Of a stretch of DNA of 64,000 bases, positions 28,714 through 38,884 are shown piece by piece. Each line of letters opens with the position of its first letter. Position 1 is the first letter of the stretch. The DNA comes from Anaerolineaceae bacterium. GTDB taxonomy: Bacteria > Chloroflexota > Anaerolineae > Anaerolineales > Anaerolineaceae. The notes beneath the pieces are model-generated. The model saw only the letters and a program-made list of their open reading frames with translations, did not search any database and was not told the DNA's origin. The DNA lies in NCBI GenBank assembly GCA_016841445.1, contig JAENZD010000001.1:1426001-1490000 (forward strand). The letters run 5' to 3'. The translations under genes were made by a program, and so were the position numbers.

Positions 28714-29079
28714 ATGACTGAATCAGAAACAAAACACAATGAATTGGGAAGTATACTCATCCAGAAGGATGCCATTGCAACGGTTGCACGTCAATCTACC
28801 CTTCAATCTTATGGTGTGGTAGGCTTAGCGCCTAAGAACCTGATTGAAAACATTCGTCAATGGTTCCGAAAAGATGATAGATTCGGCGTTGATGTGGATT
28901 TTGCGCATGACGGATTGGTTATCGACCTGTATATCATGGTCGAATATGGCACACGCATCAAGTCAATCACTAATAGTATTGTGAACAGCGTAAAATACAA
29001 CGTTGAAAAAACCATCGGGCTGCCCGTTCGTCGAATCAACGTTCATGTGCGTGGATTAAGAATCAGTAATATGGATTAA
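28714..29079 (+). CDS. Asp23/Gls24 family protein
   Basis: A ~121-residue protein of the Asp23/Gls24 (YloU) family, cytoplasmic proteins tied to envelope stress. The family pattern is visible in LGSILIQKDAIATVARQSTLQSYGVVGLAP and the VVDLYIMVEYG/NVHVRGL strands. AGGTGA sits 8 bases before the ATG at 28714; a GTG at 28702 in the same frame is an alternative. It is followed by the fakA-like gene, its usual neighbour. Confidence 0.88.
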   Translation: MTESETKHNELGSILIQKDAIATVARQSTLQSYGVVGLAPKNLIENIRQWFRKDDRFGVDVDFAHDGLVIDLYIMVEYGTRIKSITNSIVNSVKYNVEKTIGLPVRRINVHVRGLRISNMD

Positions 29080-29138
29080 CCCGCTTTCCTAAAATCAAAA
29101 GCTATTTATTATCGCGTTTTTTTATTCTTTGGAGAATT

Positions 29139-30824
29139 ATGAGTGCAGTTGAAATTACAAAACTGAGTGCATCTGAACGGCATAAACTTATTTCAGTACC
29201 AATCGACGGTCAGGGGATGAAAACCTTATTGGAAGCCGGCATGATCTGGCTTAAAACAAATCAACAAACTGTCAACAGACTGAATGTTTTCCCGGTACCC
29301 GATGGTGATACCGGAACAAATATGGTCCTTACGATGCAGGCTGCATTTGATGAAGTAGAAAACAGCGGATCAAACAACGTGGGTGAACTTGCCCACGCGA
29401 TTGCACGGGGTGCGTTAATGGGTGCAAGGGGAAACTCAGGTGTGATCCTTTCTCAGATATGGCGCGGCTTTGCGCGTGCTCTGGATGAAAAGCCAACCAT
29501 CGTGGTTAATGATCTGGCTCAGGCATTAACCGAAGCCGAGCTAACTGCGTATAAAGGTGTTGTGAGACCGGTTGAAGGGACAATCCTGACCGTAATCAAG
29601 GATATCGCAGCACAGGCTAAAGCTTCTGTTCAGCGAACTTCCAGTTTTTCCGAAGTTTTGGCAGATATTGTTGAGGCCGGCGAAGCATCCGTTGAAAGAA
29701 CACCTGATTTACTGCCAATTTTAAAACAAGCAGGCGTCGTCGATTCGGGTGGGAAAGGATTGCTGTTCATTTTTGAAGGGATGTGGCGTTTTATCAACGG
29801 TGACCGGCTCGATAAACCCACAACTGAAGTTTTGCCGCTCTCTGATATGGAAATGGAAAATGCTATGGAGACTGTTGAACCAGGACAGGATTATGAAGTG
29901 GTCATCGACTTCACCCCTGAAGATAGCTTTGATCTTGAAAATTACTATGAAGAGCTCTCAAAAATTGGCACCTCCATCCAGGTTGGTGAAGGTGACGGAA
30001 TGTACCGCATGCATATCCATGTTCCATTAGAGAATCGATACCAGCCAATTGATCATACCATGGGGCTCGGAACCATCCAGAAAGTTATGATGGAAAATCT
30101 TATCGCTCAAATGGAAGGATCGAGTTCAAAGAAGAACGCAAAGATCACTCTTTCACAGGTAAAACCAGACGAGATCGCTGTTGTTGCAGTCTCCCCCGGT
30201 CATGGTCTTTCAAGAATTTTCGCCTCACTCGGTGTTGCTGCCCTTGTTCAGGGCGGACAAACCATGAACCCAAGTATCAAAGAACTGCTGGCATCCTTTG
30301 AAGATCTGCCAACGAACAAAGTTATCATTCTCCCAAATAATAAAAACATCGTTATGGCGGCAAGAGAGGCAGCATCCATGACGGTAAAAAATGTAGCGGT
30401 CATCCCTACGATAAGCGTACCACAGGGACTTTCAGCAATGTTCCGCCTTATCCCTGACGGAAATTTTGATGATATTGTAGAAGCTATGAAGGAAGCTGTA
30501 GCGGATGTAGAAACTGGTGAGATAACCATCGCAACACGTACCGTTGAAATTGACGATGTCCAGGTTGAAAAAGGACAGGTCATTGCCCTGCATAATGGAA
30601 AAATGGTGACTTCAGCTAAATCCGTAGAGGAAGCCTGTGAAGCGTTCCTGGTTGCTGCAGAAGCGCAAGATTTTGAAAGAATTACACTATTTTATGGCGA
30701 AGACATGCAACATGCAAAAGCTATTGAAATAGCTGACAAAATTCGCTCTATCTATCCCGGTCATGAAATTGAGGTCCATGAGGGTGGACAACCCCATTAT
30801 CAATTGATCATAGCACTCGAATAA
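29139..30824 (+). CDS. DAK2 domain fatty-acid kinase-like protein (FakA/YloV family)
   Basis: A 561-residue protein. The N-terminal DhaL/DAK2 kinase domain (about 25-215) has LNVFPVPDGDTGTNMVLTM and ARGALMGARGNSGVILSQ, which bind ATP-Mg. The remainder matches the YloV middle and C-terminal region (VVAVSPGHGLSRIFASLGV, IILPNNKNIVMAAREAA). In Firmicutes this protein phosphorylates fatty acids held by a separate FakB (DegV) protein; no FakB is in the window. GGAG precedes the ATG. Confidence 0.9.
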   Translation: MSAVEITKLSASERHKLISVPIDGQGMKTLLEAGMIWLKTNQQTVNRLNVFPVPDGDTGTNMVLTMQAAFDEVENSGSNNVGELAHAIARGALMGARGNSGVILSQIWRGFARALDEKPTIVVNDLAQALTEAELTAYKGVVRPVEGTILTVIKDIAAQAKASVQRTSSFSEVLADIVEAGEASVERTPDLLPILKQAGVVDSGGKGLLFIFEGMWRFINGDRLDKPTTEVLPLSDMEMENAMETVEPGQDYEVVIDFTPEDSFDLENYYEELSKIGTSIQVGEGDGMYRMHIHVPLENRYQPIDHTMGLGTIQKVMMENLIAQMEGSSSKKNAKITLSQVKPDEIAVVAVSPGHGLSRIFASLGVAALVQGGQTMNPSIKELLASFEDLPTNKVIILPNNKNIVMAAREAASMTVKNVAVIPTISVPQGLSAMFRLIPDGNFDDIVEAMKEAVADVETGEITIATRTVEIDDVQVEKGQVIALHNGKMVTSAKSVEEACEAFLVAAEAQDFERITLFYGEDMQHAKAIEIADKIRSIYPGHEIEVHEGGQPHYQLIIALE

Positions 30825-30850
30825 TCACGCTGTTACGCAATTTTAGTAGT

Positions 30851-30878
30851 TCAACCCCGGCTTTTACCGGGGTTTTTC
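30851..30878 (+). terminator. intrinsic terminator after the fakA-like gene
   Basis: AACCCCGG at 30853-30860 and CCGGGGTT at 30867-30874 form an 8-bp stem followed by a T run. Confidence 0.85.
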
Positions 30879-31030
30879 CTTATCAGACCCATTCAACTTG
30901 ATATAATTTAAAATCTGAAATAACCTGCAAAGCTCAGTTAATTTAGGCGGTAAAATCATATATTATGATAAATAAGTAATATACGTTACAATATCAATGA
31001 TTGATAATCCATACGAAGGTCTTTTAAAAA

Positions 31031-33520
31031 ATGCAACGAGCCACCGAGAAACTGTACAAAATATTCAAACTTGAAGCAGAATTTGGTTATGCGAATAAAG
31101 CAGTCGTGGGAGGAATTCAAAAACTTATCGACACCTGGGTGAGTGAAGCCCGGGCAGATGGCCTTTCAGAAGATAAAATTCAGGGGGTCATCGCTATTCT
31201 TAACCGGTATGCATCGCGAGACGTTCAGGATAGGGTTAAATCACTGCGGCAAATCGGAGATATCTTGGATATTGCCGGGATCAAGAACCTCCCAGAACCT
31301 GAAATCGTCCAAAAAGCCGATGAAAAAGTGGTTTCTCGGAATAAGATGAAACAGGCTGATGAAATTTCTGCGCCAAAACCACAACAGAACCGTGGCGCTG
31401 TCCGCCGTAAAACCGATGAACCAGCACCAATTCCGGCTGCTGCTCTTCCACAGGGATTAAGTGCAGATATAACCGCCGTCCGCGGCATAGGACAAAAGCA
31501 ATCACAACTCCTGGAAAAACTGGGGCTTCATACCATTGAGGATATGATCTACTACTTCCCTCGGCGATATGATGATTACTCAGAGCTAAAATTGATCAAA
31601 GACCTTTCCTATGGCGAAGAAGTCACCATCCTGGCCTGGGTTAAAAACCTGACCTCCTTCACGACACGCAATAAAGGTCGGAAAATCATTCAAGCGGTCG
31701 TATCTGATGACACCGGCAGTATCCAATTGATGTGGTTCAACCAGGAATACCACCTTCGTTACCTTCGGAAGAATATGTTCCTATCCATTTCCGGCAAGGT
31801 TGAACAGTATATGGGGCGGTTGGTAATGTACCACCCGGATTACGAACAGGTCGACCAGGAACAGCTTAACACAAAAAGGATCGTCCCGGTTTATGCATTA
31901 ACTGCACAGTTAAGTCAGCGATGGCTGCGCAGATCAATGTATAACGTCATTACACATTGGGCACCACGAATGCCAGAATTCTTGACAGAATACATACTTG
32001 AAGATGCGGATTTAATGCATCTACCAACCGCATTACAAGAAATCCACTTTCCTGAATCCTTATCAACGCTCAAAAATGCGCGATATCGCCTGGCTTTTAA
32101 TGAGATCTTTCTGCTGCAGTTGGGCATGCTGCAGCAAAAACTCGAATGGTCAAACCAGGATAGTCAACGTTTTGAAGCTTCAGATGAGTGGCTGCTTGAT
32201 CAAATCAAGCAACTGCCCTACAAGTTGACCAATGCACAAATCCATGTTCTCTCCCAGATGAGGCAGGATCTAGCTTCTGGTCACCCAATGAACCGTCTCC
32301 TGCAAGGTGACGTTGGCTCTGGAAAAACCGTCGTCGCTGCGCTCGCTTTGAGTGTGGTGATAAAAAGCGGTTCTCAAACAGCATTTATGGCACCGACCAG
32401 CATCCTTGCCGAACAGCATTATAGCAGCTTGAAGCAGCTTCTTGCGAGTGGTGAAAATCCCGTCTTGGAGGATGGACAGGTGCGTTTATTGATCGGGGAT
32501 ACACCTCAAAAAGAACGCCAGGAAATCCTGGTTGGCTTAGCTGATGGAACCATCAAACTGCTGATTGGAACCCATGCATTGATCGAGGATCCGGTTAAAT
32601 TCAATGATCTTCAAATGGTTATCGTCGATGAGCAACACCGCTTCGGGGTTGCGCAAAGAGCTGCCCTCCGGGAAAAAGGTGAAAATGTTCACTTACTCGT
32701 GATGACCGCGACTCCTATCCCCCGCTCCCTGGCACTGACAATCTATGGTGATCTGGACGTGAGCGTGATGGATGAAATGCCAGAAGGCCGCCAGCCTGTT
32801 AAGACCCACATTGTCTACCCGACAGAGAGAGAGCGGGTTTATTCCCTAATCCGTTCGCAAGTTGAGGGAGGATATCAAGCTTTTGTTATCTATCCGCTTG
32901 TTGAACAGGGCGATAATGATGAAAACAAAGCAGCTGTTGAAGAACAAATTCGACTCCAGGAAGAAATTTTTCCGGATTTGAAAATTGGCTTACTGCATGG
33001 CCGTTTACGCCCTGATGAAAAAGAAGATGTGATGCGTAAATTCCGAGATAAAGAATATGACATTCTTGTTTCTACCTCAGTCGTGGAAGTTGGTGTAGAT
33101 ATACCTAACGCAACTGTCATGGTCGTTGAAAGCGCTAACCGTTTTGGGTTAGCTCAATTGCATCAATTCAGAGGACGTGTTGGGCGGGGCAGTGAGCAAT
33201 CATATTGTTTATTAATTCCAGAAACCAATGAGGAAGCTGAAAACGAGCGTTTACAGGCAATGGAAAGTACGAACGACGGTTTTGTATTGGCAGAATACGA
33301 CCTCTCTCAGCGCGGCCCTGGTGAATTCCTTGGAACGCGGCAATCTGGCTATACAGAATTAAGGCTTGCCAATATCACCAACATTCACCTGATTGAAAAA
33401 GCCCAACATTACGCCCGTCAGGTTCTCGAAAATGACCCTGGCTTAACCGCTCAAGAACATCAATTAATGAAAGAAGCAATGGAGCACTTTTGGCCATCTG
33501 ATGAAGGAGATTTAAGCTGA
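31031..33520 (+). CDS. recG: ATP-dependent DNA helicase RecG
   Basis: Rescues stalled replication forks by branch migration. The 829-residue protein has an N-terminal extension of about 150 residues with a helical start and a low-complexity linker, then the wedge domain (VRGIGQKQSQLLEKLGLHTIEDMIYYFPRRYDD). The helicase core has the P-loop GDVGSGKTVVAALA, Walker B DEQHRFGV, TATPIPRSLALT, and the QFRGRVGRG motif VI. The C-terminal RecG-specific part is complete. Confidence 0.95.
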   Translation: MQRATEKLYKIFKLEAEFGYANKAVVGGIQKLIDTWVSEARADGLSEDKIQGVIAILNRYASRDVQDRVKSLRQIGDILDIAGIKNLPEPEIVQKADEKVVSRNKMKQADEISAPKPQQNRGAVRRKTDEPAPIPAAALPQGLSADITAVRGIGQKQSQLLEKLGLHTIEDMIYYFPRRYDDYSELKLIKDLSYGEEVTILAWVKNLTSFTTRNKGRKIIQAVVSDDTGSIQLMWFNQEYHLRYLRKNMFLSISGKVEQYMGRLVMYHPDYEQVDQEQLNTKRIVPVYALTAQLSQRWLRRSMYNVITHWAPRMPEFLTEYILEDADLMHLPTALQEIHFPESLSTLKNARYRLAFNEIFLLQLGMLQQKLEWSNQDSQRFEASDEWLLDQIKQLPYKLTNAQIHVLSQMRQDLASGHPMNRLLQGDVGSGKTVVAALALSVVIKSGSQTAFMAPTSILAEQHYSSLKQLLASGENPVLEDGQVRLLIGDTPQKERQEILVGLADGTIKLLIGTHALIEDPVKFNDLQMVIVDEQHRFGVAQRAALREKGENVHLLVMTATPIPRSLALTIYGDLDVSVMDEMPEGRQPVKTHIVYPTERERVYSLIRSQVEGGYQAFVIYPLVEQGDNDENKAAVEEQIRLQEEIFPDLKIGLLHGRLRPDEKEDVMRKFRDKEYDILVSTSVVEVGVDIPNATVMVVESANRFGLAQLHQFRGRVGRGSEQSYCLLIPETNEEAENERLQAMESTNDGFVLAEYDLSQRGPGEFLGTRQSGYTELRLANITNIHLIEKAQHYARQVLENDPGLTAQEHQLMKEAMEHFWPSDEGDLS

Positions 33521-34045
33521 ATGACAACTGTATTATTTCCCGGAACTTTTGACCCGATCCACTATGGACATATCAATATCGCTAAGCGCGCTGCTGATCT
33601 ATTTGATGAAGTGATCCTGGCAGTCTATGCCAGGGAACAGGACAATATCCTGTTTTCACCCGAAGAACGCATCGCATTAGTCGTGGAATCTTTTAAGAAC
33701 ATTGGCAATATTAGCGTGACAGGCTACACAGGGCTGACGGTGAAATTCGCCAAGAAAGTCGGGGCTCAATCTATTGTTCGAGGGCTGCGTGTCTTCTCGG
33801 ATTTCGAATATGAATTCCGCATGGCTTTGGCCAATAACCGCCTGCAGCCGGATATTGATGTCATCGCGCTGATAACCAGCGAAGAACATACTTTTTTGTC
33901 TTCTACTACCGTCCGTGAGATCGCAGCATTGGGCGGTGATGTATCCAGCATGGTACCGCCTCATGTAGAGGCAGCTTTGAAGAAACGATTTAATATATTA
34001 GGTAATGATCAGGATATTGTTCCTTTAACATCATTACGAGATTAA
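33521..34045 (+). CDS. coaD: pantetheine-phosphate adenylyltransferase
   Basis: Transfers AMP to 4'-phosphopantetheine in CoA synthesis. The nucleotidyltransferase motif FPGTFDPIHYGHINI is at the N-terminus and LSSTTVREIAALGGDVS is the second signature. At 174 residues it has a short C-terminal extension beyond the usual 160. Its ATG directly follows the recG stop, so translation is coupled. Confidence 0.95.
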   Translation: MTTVLFPGTFDPIHYGHINIAKRAADLFDEVILAVYAREQDNILFSPEERIALVVESFKNIGNISVTGYTGLTVKFAKKVGAQSIVRGLRVFSDFEYEFRMALANNRLQPDIDVIALITSEEHTFLSSTTVREIAALGGDVSSMVPPHVEAALKKRFNILGNDQDIVPLTSLRD

Positions 34046-34126
34046 TGAAATTAATACGCATTAATATGATAATATTGGTACAAGGCTTGCAACCTGATGT
34101 GATGTAATTAATTTGCGGAGGAATAT

Positions 34127-34585
34127 ATGGACATCTTACATCTTGTGGATCGGCTCGAAGAATTATTCAATGATAGCCGTCCTGTTTGGTTAACTCACAG
34201 TGTCATAGTCGATGAAAATCGCATGCTGGATATCATTGATCAAATGCGGGTAGCAGTCCCCGAAGAGATCAGGAAAGCTCAACAAGTGGTCACACAACGT
34301 GACCGCATTATGGCACAGGCAAAAGAAGAAGCAAACCGGACGATCGCGATTGCCCGTGAAAAAGCTGAAAAACAGCTTGAAGATAATGAGGTCATTCAAT
34401 CAGCAAAGATTCGTGCTGAACAAATCATTGATCAAGCTCATAAAGATGCAGCTCAAAGCAAACAGGAAGCCGATAAATACATCCTTGAGACGCTAACAAG
34501 TCTTGAAATTCACCTGGATCGTTTGCTCTCACAGGTCCGGAACGGTATTACCACACTGCAGGATGAAGTTTACCCCGGCAGCTAA
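34127..34585 (+). CDS. coiled-coil protein, DivIVA/ATPase-subunit-B-like
   Basis: A 152-residue, mostly helical protein. Residues 1-45 are a compact start (MDILHLVDRLEELF), and residues about 50-125 form a long charged coiled coil rich in Ala, Glu, Lys and Gln. No membrane helix is present. Proteins of this type next to coaD are often labelled ATPase by similarity of the coil alone; I would not trust that. A scaffold or division-related role is possible. GCGGAGG is well placed before the ATG. Confidence 0.6.
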   Translation: MDILHLVDRLEELFNDSRPVWLTHSVIVDENRMLDIIDQMRVAVPEEIRKAQQVVTQRDRIMAQAKEEANRTIAIAREKAEKQLEDNEVIQSAKIRAEQIIDQAHKDAAQSKQEADKYILETLTSLEIHLDRLLSQVRNGITTLQDEVYPGS

Positions 34586-34637
34586 AAGTGAGCGAACTTA
34601 GCAAAGACAATACTGAATCTTTAATGTTCAGCTAGAT

Positions 34638-37145
34638 TTACTTTTTACTGCTATCATCGGTATCCGTTTTTTCGGATGCCGATTTTTTTTGTGACTTTTT
34701 CTTACCTGTGCGGTGATCATAGGCCTTTTCATGCAGTGCGACAGGTAAAACCTCGTCCATATGCTTGACCTTGATTAAATCCATTTCTTTAAGAACCGTC
34801 TTGGGAACTTCTTCCAGGTCTTTCTCGTTTCGGAGAGGAATGATGACTCGTTTTAATCCAGCCCGGTGAGATGCCAGCACTTTTTCCCGGATCCCGCCAA
34901 CAGGTAATACTCGACCTCGTAATGTGATTTCACCCGTCATCCCTACCTGGTGATAACTGGGACGGTTCGTCAGGGCAGAAATCATGGCTGTGGTGATTGT
35001 AATACCTGCACTTGGTCCATCTTTCGGGATCGCACCTTCAGGCACATGCAGATGAATATCAACATTTTCGAAAATTTCAGAGTCAATCTCCAGCCTTTCA
35101 GCCCGAGATTTTACATAGGAAAGAGCTGCCTGGGCGGATTCTTGCATTACCTCCCCAATTTGACCGGTGATCTGCAGATTCCCCTTGCCATCGAGAATGA
35201 GCACCTCAATTGGCATGATTTCACCGCCATTTTCTGTCCAGGCTAGTGCTGTGGCAACCCCGACCTCATCATCGCCTTCTGCTTCTGTTTCAAAGAATTG
35301 CTGAGGGCCAAGGAACTTCCGGATGGCTTGGGGCGTGATATTGTGAGGAAAATCCTTTTTTTCTGTCTTCAACCTGGCGATTTTTCTCAGGACACTCCCA
35401 ATTTCCCGTTCAAAATTCCGCACTCCAGCTTCAAATGTATATTCCCGAATGATTCTTTTTAAAGCCGGTTCATAAAACTTGACATTTTCATCTTCTAGCC
35501 CCGTCTCTTCAAGCTGTCTTGGGATGAGAAACCTTTTAGCAATTTCAAGTTTTTCCTCTTCAATATAGCCAGAGAATTCAATCACTTCCATCCTATCGAG
35601 TAAAGCCGCTGGAATTGAACTGAGCGTATTCGCCGTTGTGATAAAAATAACCTTTGATAAATCGTATGCTAACTCCAGGTAATGGTCTGAAAAAGTGTTA
35701 TTTTGTTCAGGATCGAGTACTTCTAACAAAGCTGAAGAGGGATCTCCTCGAAAATCGGCACCGAGTTTATCCACTTCATCCAACATGAACAAGGGGTTAT
35801 TCTTGCCAGCCCGACGTATCGTCTGGATGATGCGCCCTGGCATGGCACCAATGTAGGTGCGGCGGTGTCCCCTGATCTCAGCTTCATCCCGAACACCCCC
35901 CAGGGAAAGCCGAACAAATTCGCGTCCTAACGCATTTGCAATGGACTTCCCAAGAGAAGTTTTACCCGTACCTGGTGGACCGACGAAACAAAGAATAGGC
36001 TGCTTCAAACGCTTGGGATTGAGGCTTCTGATCGCGATATATTCAAGAATGCGTTCCTTTGCTTTATTCAACCCATAGTGATCTTGTTCCAACACCTGCT
36101 TGGCATTGCGAACATCTAAATTGTCTTCACTGCTTTCCATCCATGGTAAATCCAGCAGCCAATCTAAATAAGTTCGTATTATGCCAACCTCCGGGGACAT
36201 CGGAGGCATTTGTTGTAAACGTTGAATTTCACGATTCGCCTGTAATTTCACCTCTTCCGGAAAAACTTTTTCCTCAAGCTGATCTTTGATTGATTGGATT
36301 TCTTGGGTCCAGATATCTCCTTCGCCCAATTCGGTTTGGATGACCCGCATCTGTTCACGTAAATAGTACTCCCGGTGAGACCGGTCTACTTCCGTTTGAA
36401 CCTGCGCCTGGATCTCATCTTCCAATTCCAAAACATCCAATTCTTGAGCCAGGATCTTATTCACCTTCCTTAGCCGGTCAGCAGGATGCGCCAGGACCAT
36501 CAATGTCTTCCGCGTCTCATTTGGCAGCGAAAGCGAGGTGGCTATCATATCAGCCAACCAACCCGGATCATCAATATTGATTGAGAATAGATGGGCTTCC
36601 TCTGGTAAGCTGTCATTTAGATCCACGCAGCTCTCAAATAAACTGCGAGTCGTTCGCATTAATGCCTGAAGTCTTTGGGTCATCCGGAAATTACTTGATG
36701 TAAGCCGTGCCTCAACGACCAGGTACGGTTTTGTTTCCAAGATATTTACGATCTCAACTCTTCTTCGACCTTGCACCAATGCAGAATGGTTTCCACCCTG
36801 GATAGAGAGCATCCGCCCAACAGCAAGCTCCATCCCTATCGGTAGAAATTCACTGAGGTAATCCCCTTCCACGCCTTCATCGGAAAGGAATAATGCTATC
36901 GCGGTTTGATTTTGTTTTTGGGCAGCCTCAACAGCAAGATAGCTGGCTTCAGTGCTCAAGAAAACTGGCGAAATCATCTTTGGGAAAACCACCACATCCG
37001 TCAGCACAAAAGCCGGGCTGATAAAGGTGTCTCCATCCTCAACCTCATGATTGACAACACGGTACAATTCTTCCGTTCGCTGGTGAATATTTCCCATCAG
37101 ATCGCTGTCATCATCTGATATCGGAAACCACTTATCTTCGTTCAT
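34638..37145 (-). CDS. lon: ATP-dependent Lon protease
   Basis: An 835-residue Lon protease degrading damaged and regulatory proteins. The N-terminal substrate domain occupies about 40-240, the AAA+ module has Walker [11 protein letters not shown] and Walker [11 protein letters not shown], and the protease domain has the Ser in [11 protein letters not shown] with its Lys in [13 protein letters not shown]. The C-terminus is a Lys/Ser-rich tail. I chose the ATG at 37145, with GGAG 6 bases upstream, over a TTG at 37163. folC lies directly upstream on the same strand. Confidence 0.95.
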   Translation of the reverse strand: MNEDKWFPISDDDSDLMGNIHQRTEELYRVVNHEVEDGDTFISPAFVLTDVVVFPKMISPVFLSTEASYLAVEAAQKQNQTAIALFLSDEGVEGDYLSEFLPIGMELAVGRMLSIQGGNHSALVQGRRRVEIVNILETKPYLVVEARLTSSNFRMTQRLQALMRTTRSLFESCVDLNDSLPEEAHLFSINIDDPGWLADMIATSLSLPNETRKTLMVLAHPADRLRKVNKILAQELDVLELEDEIQAQVQTEVDRSHREYYLREQMRVIQTELGEGDIWTQEIQSIKDQLEEKVFPEEVKLQANREIQRLQQMPPMSPEVGIIRTYLDWLLDLPWMESSEDNLDVRNAKQVLEQDHYGLNKAKERILEYIAIRSLNPKRLKQPILCFVGPPGTGKTSLGKSIANALGREFVRLSLGGVRDEAEIRGHRRTYIGAMPGRIIQTIRRAGKNNPLFMLDEVDKLGADFRGDPSSALLEVLDPEQNNTFSDHYLELAYDLSKVIFITTANTLSSIPAALLDRMEVIEFSGYIEEEKLEIAKRFLIPRQLEETGLEDENVKFYEPALKRIIREYTFEAGVRNFEREIGSVLRKIARLKTEKKDFPHNITPQAIRKFLGPQQFFETEAEGDDEVGVATALAWTENGGEIMPIEVLILDGKGNLQITGQIGEVMQESAQAALSYVKSRAERLEIDSEIFENVDIHLHVPEGAIPKDGPSAGITITTAMISALTNRPSYHQVGMTGEITLRGRVLPVGGIREKVLASHRAGLKRVIIPLRNEKDLEEVPKTVLKEMDLIKVKHMDEVLPVALHEKAYDHRTGKKKSQKKSASEKTDTDDSSKK

Positions 37146-37203
37146 AAACGCTCCACAATTCAAAAACTCATTTAATAAATTTCTGGATCAATACCTGATT
37201 TAT

Positions 37204-38589
37204 TTAATCCTTATGATGGATATCGATCCCAGATAATAGTTCCCTTGCCGCTGCAGCGACAAACACACTGCCGGTGATCAGTATCGCACATTCCTCTCCG
37301 GCTTCATCCAGAGCTTTTTGCAGTGCATCTTCGATGGGCACTACAGCCTCTGCGCTTTGCCCACTGCGGTGAGCCAGATCAACCAACTTCTCTGCATCCA
37401 TTGCTCTTGGATGAACCGACTGGGTTGTTATAACACGCCGTACCCTTGGCAAAAGTTCCTGGTACATCCCTTCCACATCCTTATCTTCCGACACGCCAAA
37501 CACCATCAGGACAGGTATCCCAGGAAAATAATCATCAAGCGCTTGCCGCAATCTTAATGCAGAATTACGGTTATGCGCAGAATCAATAATCACTGGAGGT
37601 TTCCGTCGTATTACTTCCATTCTGCCCGGCCAGACAACATTGGCAAAACCTTTTCGATAGGCATTTGGGTCAATTTCAACCCCAAATTTCTCAGCCGTCT
37701 TCAGAGTCGCGTATGCCGTCGCGGCATTTTCAACCTGGTGGAAACCCAGCAGTGGTATTTTTATGCGTAATGGGCTCCAAATATCTTGCACTTCTGACTC
37801 AATAAATGCGTCGACAAGCGTTTGCTCTTCAGGCGTCCAGATAAAAAAAGTTTGTCCATCGAGGTTGTGAGAATCTGCTGCATACAGGTAATCACGCCCC
37901 ACCTGGATCAATGGAGCTTCCCTTTCCTCAGCAATTTGGGTTAATCTGAGCCGTGCTTCTTCTTTTTGCGGTGAAATCACCACGGGGCGCTGTTGTTTAA
38001 TGATTCCGCCTTTTTCACCCGCAATTTCACTCAGCGTACTCCCAAGAATTTGGACATGATCATATGAAATTGAAGTGATGACCGATACTACTGGGTCAAC
38101 AATATTGGTTGCATCTAACCGGCCACCCAATCCAACTTCGAAAACTGCAAAATCCGCATTTTGCTTAGAGAAATAGAGAAAGGCTAAGGCTGTTGTGAGC
38201 TCAAAAGTTGTTATTTCTTTTACTTTCTCAGTTGCAGGTTTGATCTCCTGAACCAAATCAACTAATTCTGATTTTGAAATGTTTTCGCCGTTCATCTGGA
38301 TGCGTTCGGCGAATTCAACCATATGTGGTGAGGTGTACAGCCCAGTTTTATAGCCCTGAGCGCTGAGAACACTCGCACAAAAAGAGGAAACGGACCCTTT
38401 CCCCTTTGTGCCTGCAACATGGAAGATTCGATAATCATTCTGGGGGTCACCTAAAATATGCATGAAATCACGCATACGATCCAGATTAAATTTCTCTGCA
38501 GCATTTCTAAAATTTCGCTTAAGACTGTAATCAATAAAGCTGTATAAAAAATCAAGCGCTGCTTGATATTCTTGCTCAATTTCTACCAT
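37204..38589 (-). CDS. folC: folylpolyglutamate synthase/dihydrofolate synthase
   Basis: A ~461-residue Mur-ligase-family enzyme adding glutamate to (dihydro)folate. The P-loop is HVAGTKGKGSVSSF, with GLYTSPHMVEFAERIQ, FEVGLGGRLDATN and the C-terminal IIDSAHNRNSALRLRQAL. The ATG at 38589 (MVEIEQEY) fits the family start better than the frame opening at 38628. With lon 58 bases downstream the pair may form an operon. Polyglutamylated folate would serve the glyA-gcvT fusion among others. Confidence 0.93.
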   Translation of the reverse strand: MVEIEQEYQAALDFLYSFIDYSLKRNFRNAAEKFNLDRMRDFMHILGDPQNDYRIFHVAGTKGKGSVSSFCASVLSAQGYKTGLYTSPHMVEFAERIQMNGENISKSELVDLVQEIKPATEKVKEITTFELTTALAFLYFSKQNADFAVFEVGLGGRLDATNIVDPVVSVITSISYDHVQILGSTLSEIAGEKGGIIKQQRPVVISPQKEEARLRLTQIAEEREAPLIQVGRDYLYAADSHNLDGQTFFIWTPEEQTLVDAFIESEVQDIWSPLRIKIPLLGFHQVENAATAYATLKTAEKFGVEIDPNAYRKGFANVVWPGRMEVIRRKPPVIIDSAHNRNSALRLRQALDDYFPGIPVLMVFGVSEDKDVEGMYQELLPRVRRVITTQSVHPRAMDAEKLVDLAHRSGQSAEAVVPIEDALQKALDEAGEECAILITGSVFVAAAARELLSGIDIHHKD

Positions 38590-38827
38590 AAACTGTTCTT
38601 CCAATCTTATTGTCAGAAGAGAAGTCACCTTGCGTGAATTCTACCGTATGACGATCAAATCAATGTAAATTGAACAATCCTTAAAACCATCGATTTATTA
38701 TATCCCTTCTGAGAAGGTGGGAGCGTTAATTTAGTCGTCACTAAGCTGCAATCCCGAGCGAGTGATCAACGATGAAAGAAGAAAAATAAAAAAACCTTTT
38801 CAAAAAATTCATTGATTCTTCTTAACA

Positions 38828-38862
38828 TAAAAAGCCTTCCCACTTCATATCTAAGGAAGGCT
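38828..38862 (-). terminator. intrinsic terminator after the SRPBCC-PDZ-DinB gene
   Basis: AGCCTTCC at 38833-38840 pairs with GGAAGGCT at 38855-38862. Read on the minus strand the hairpin runs into a T run. Confidence 0.65.
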
Positions 38863-38884
38863 CATCATTTAAAATTGTTTGATA

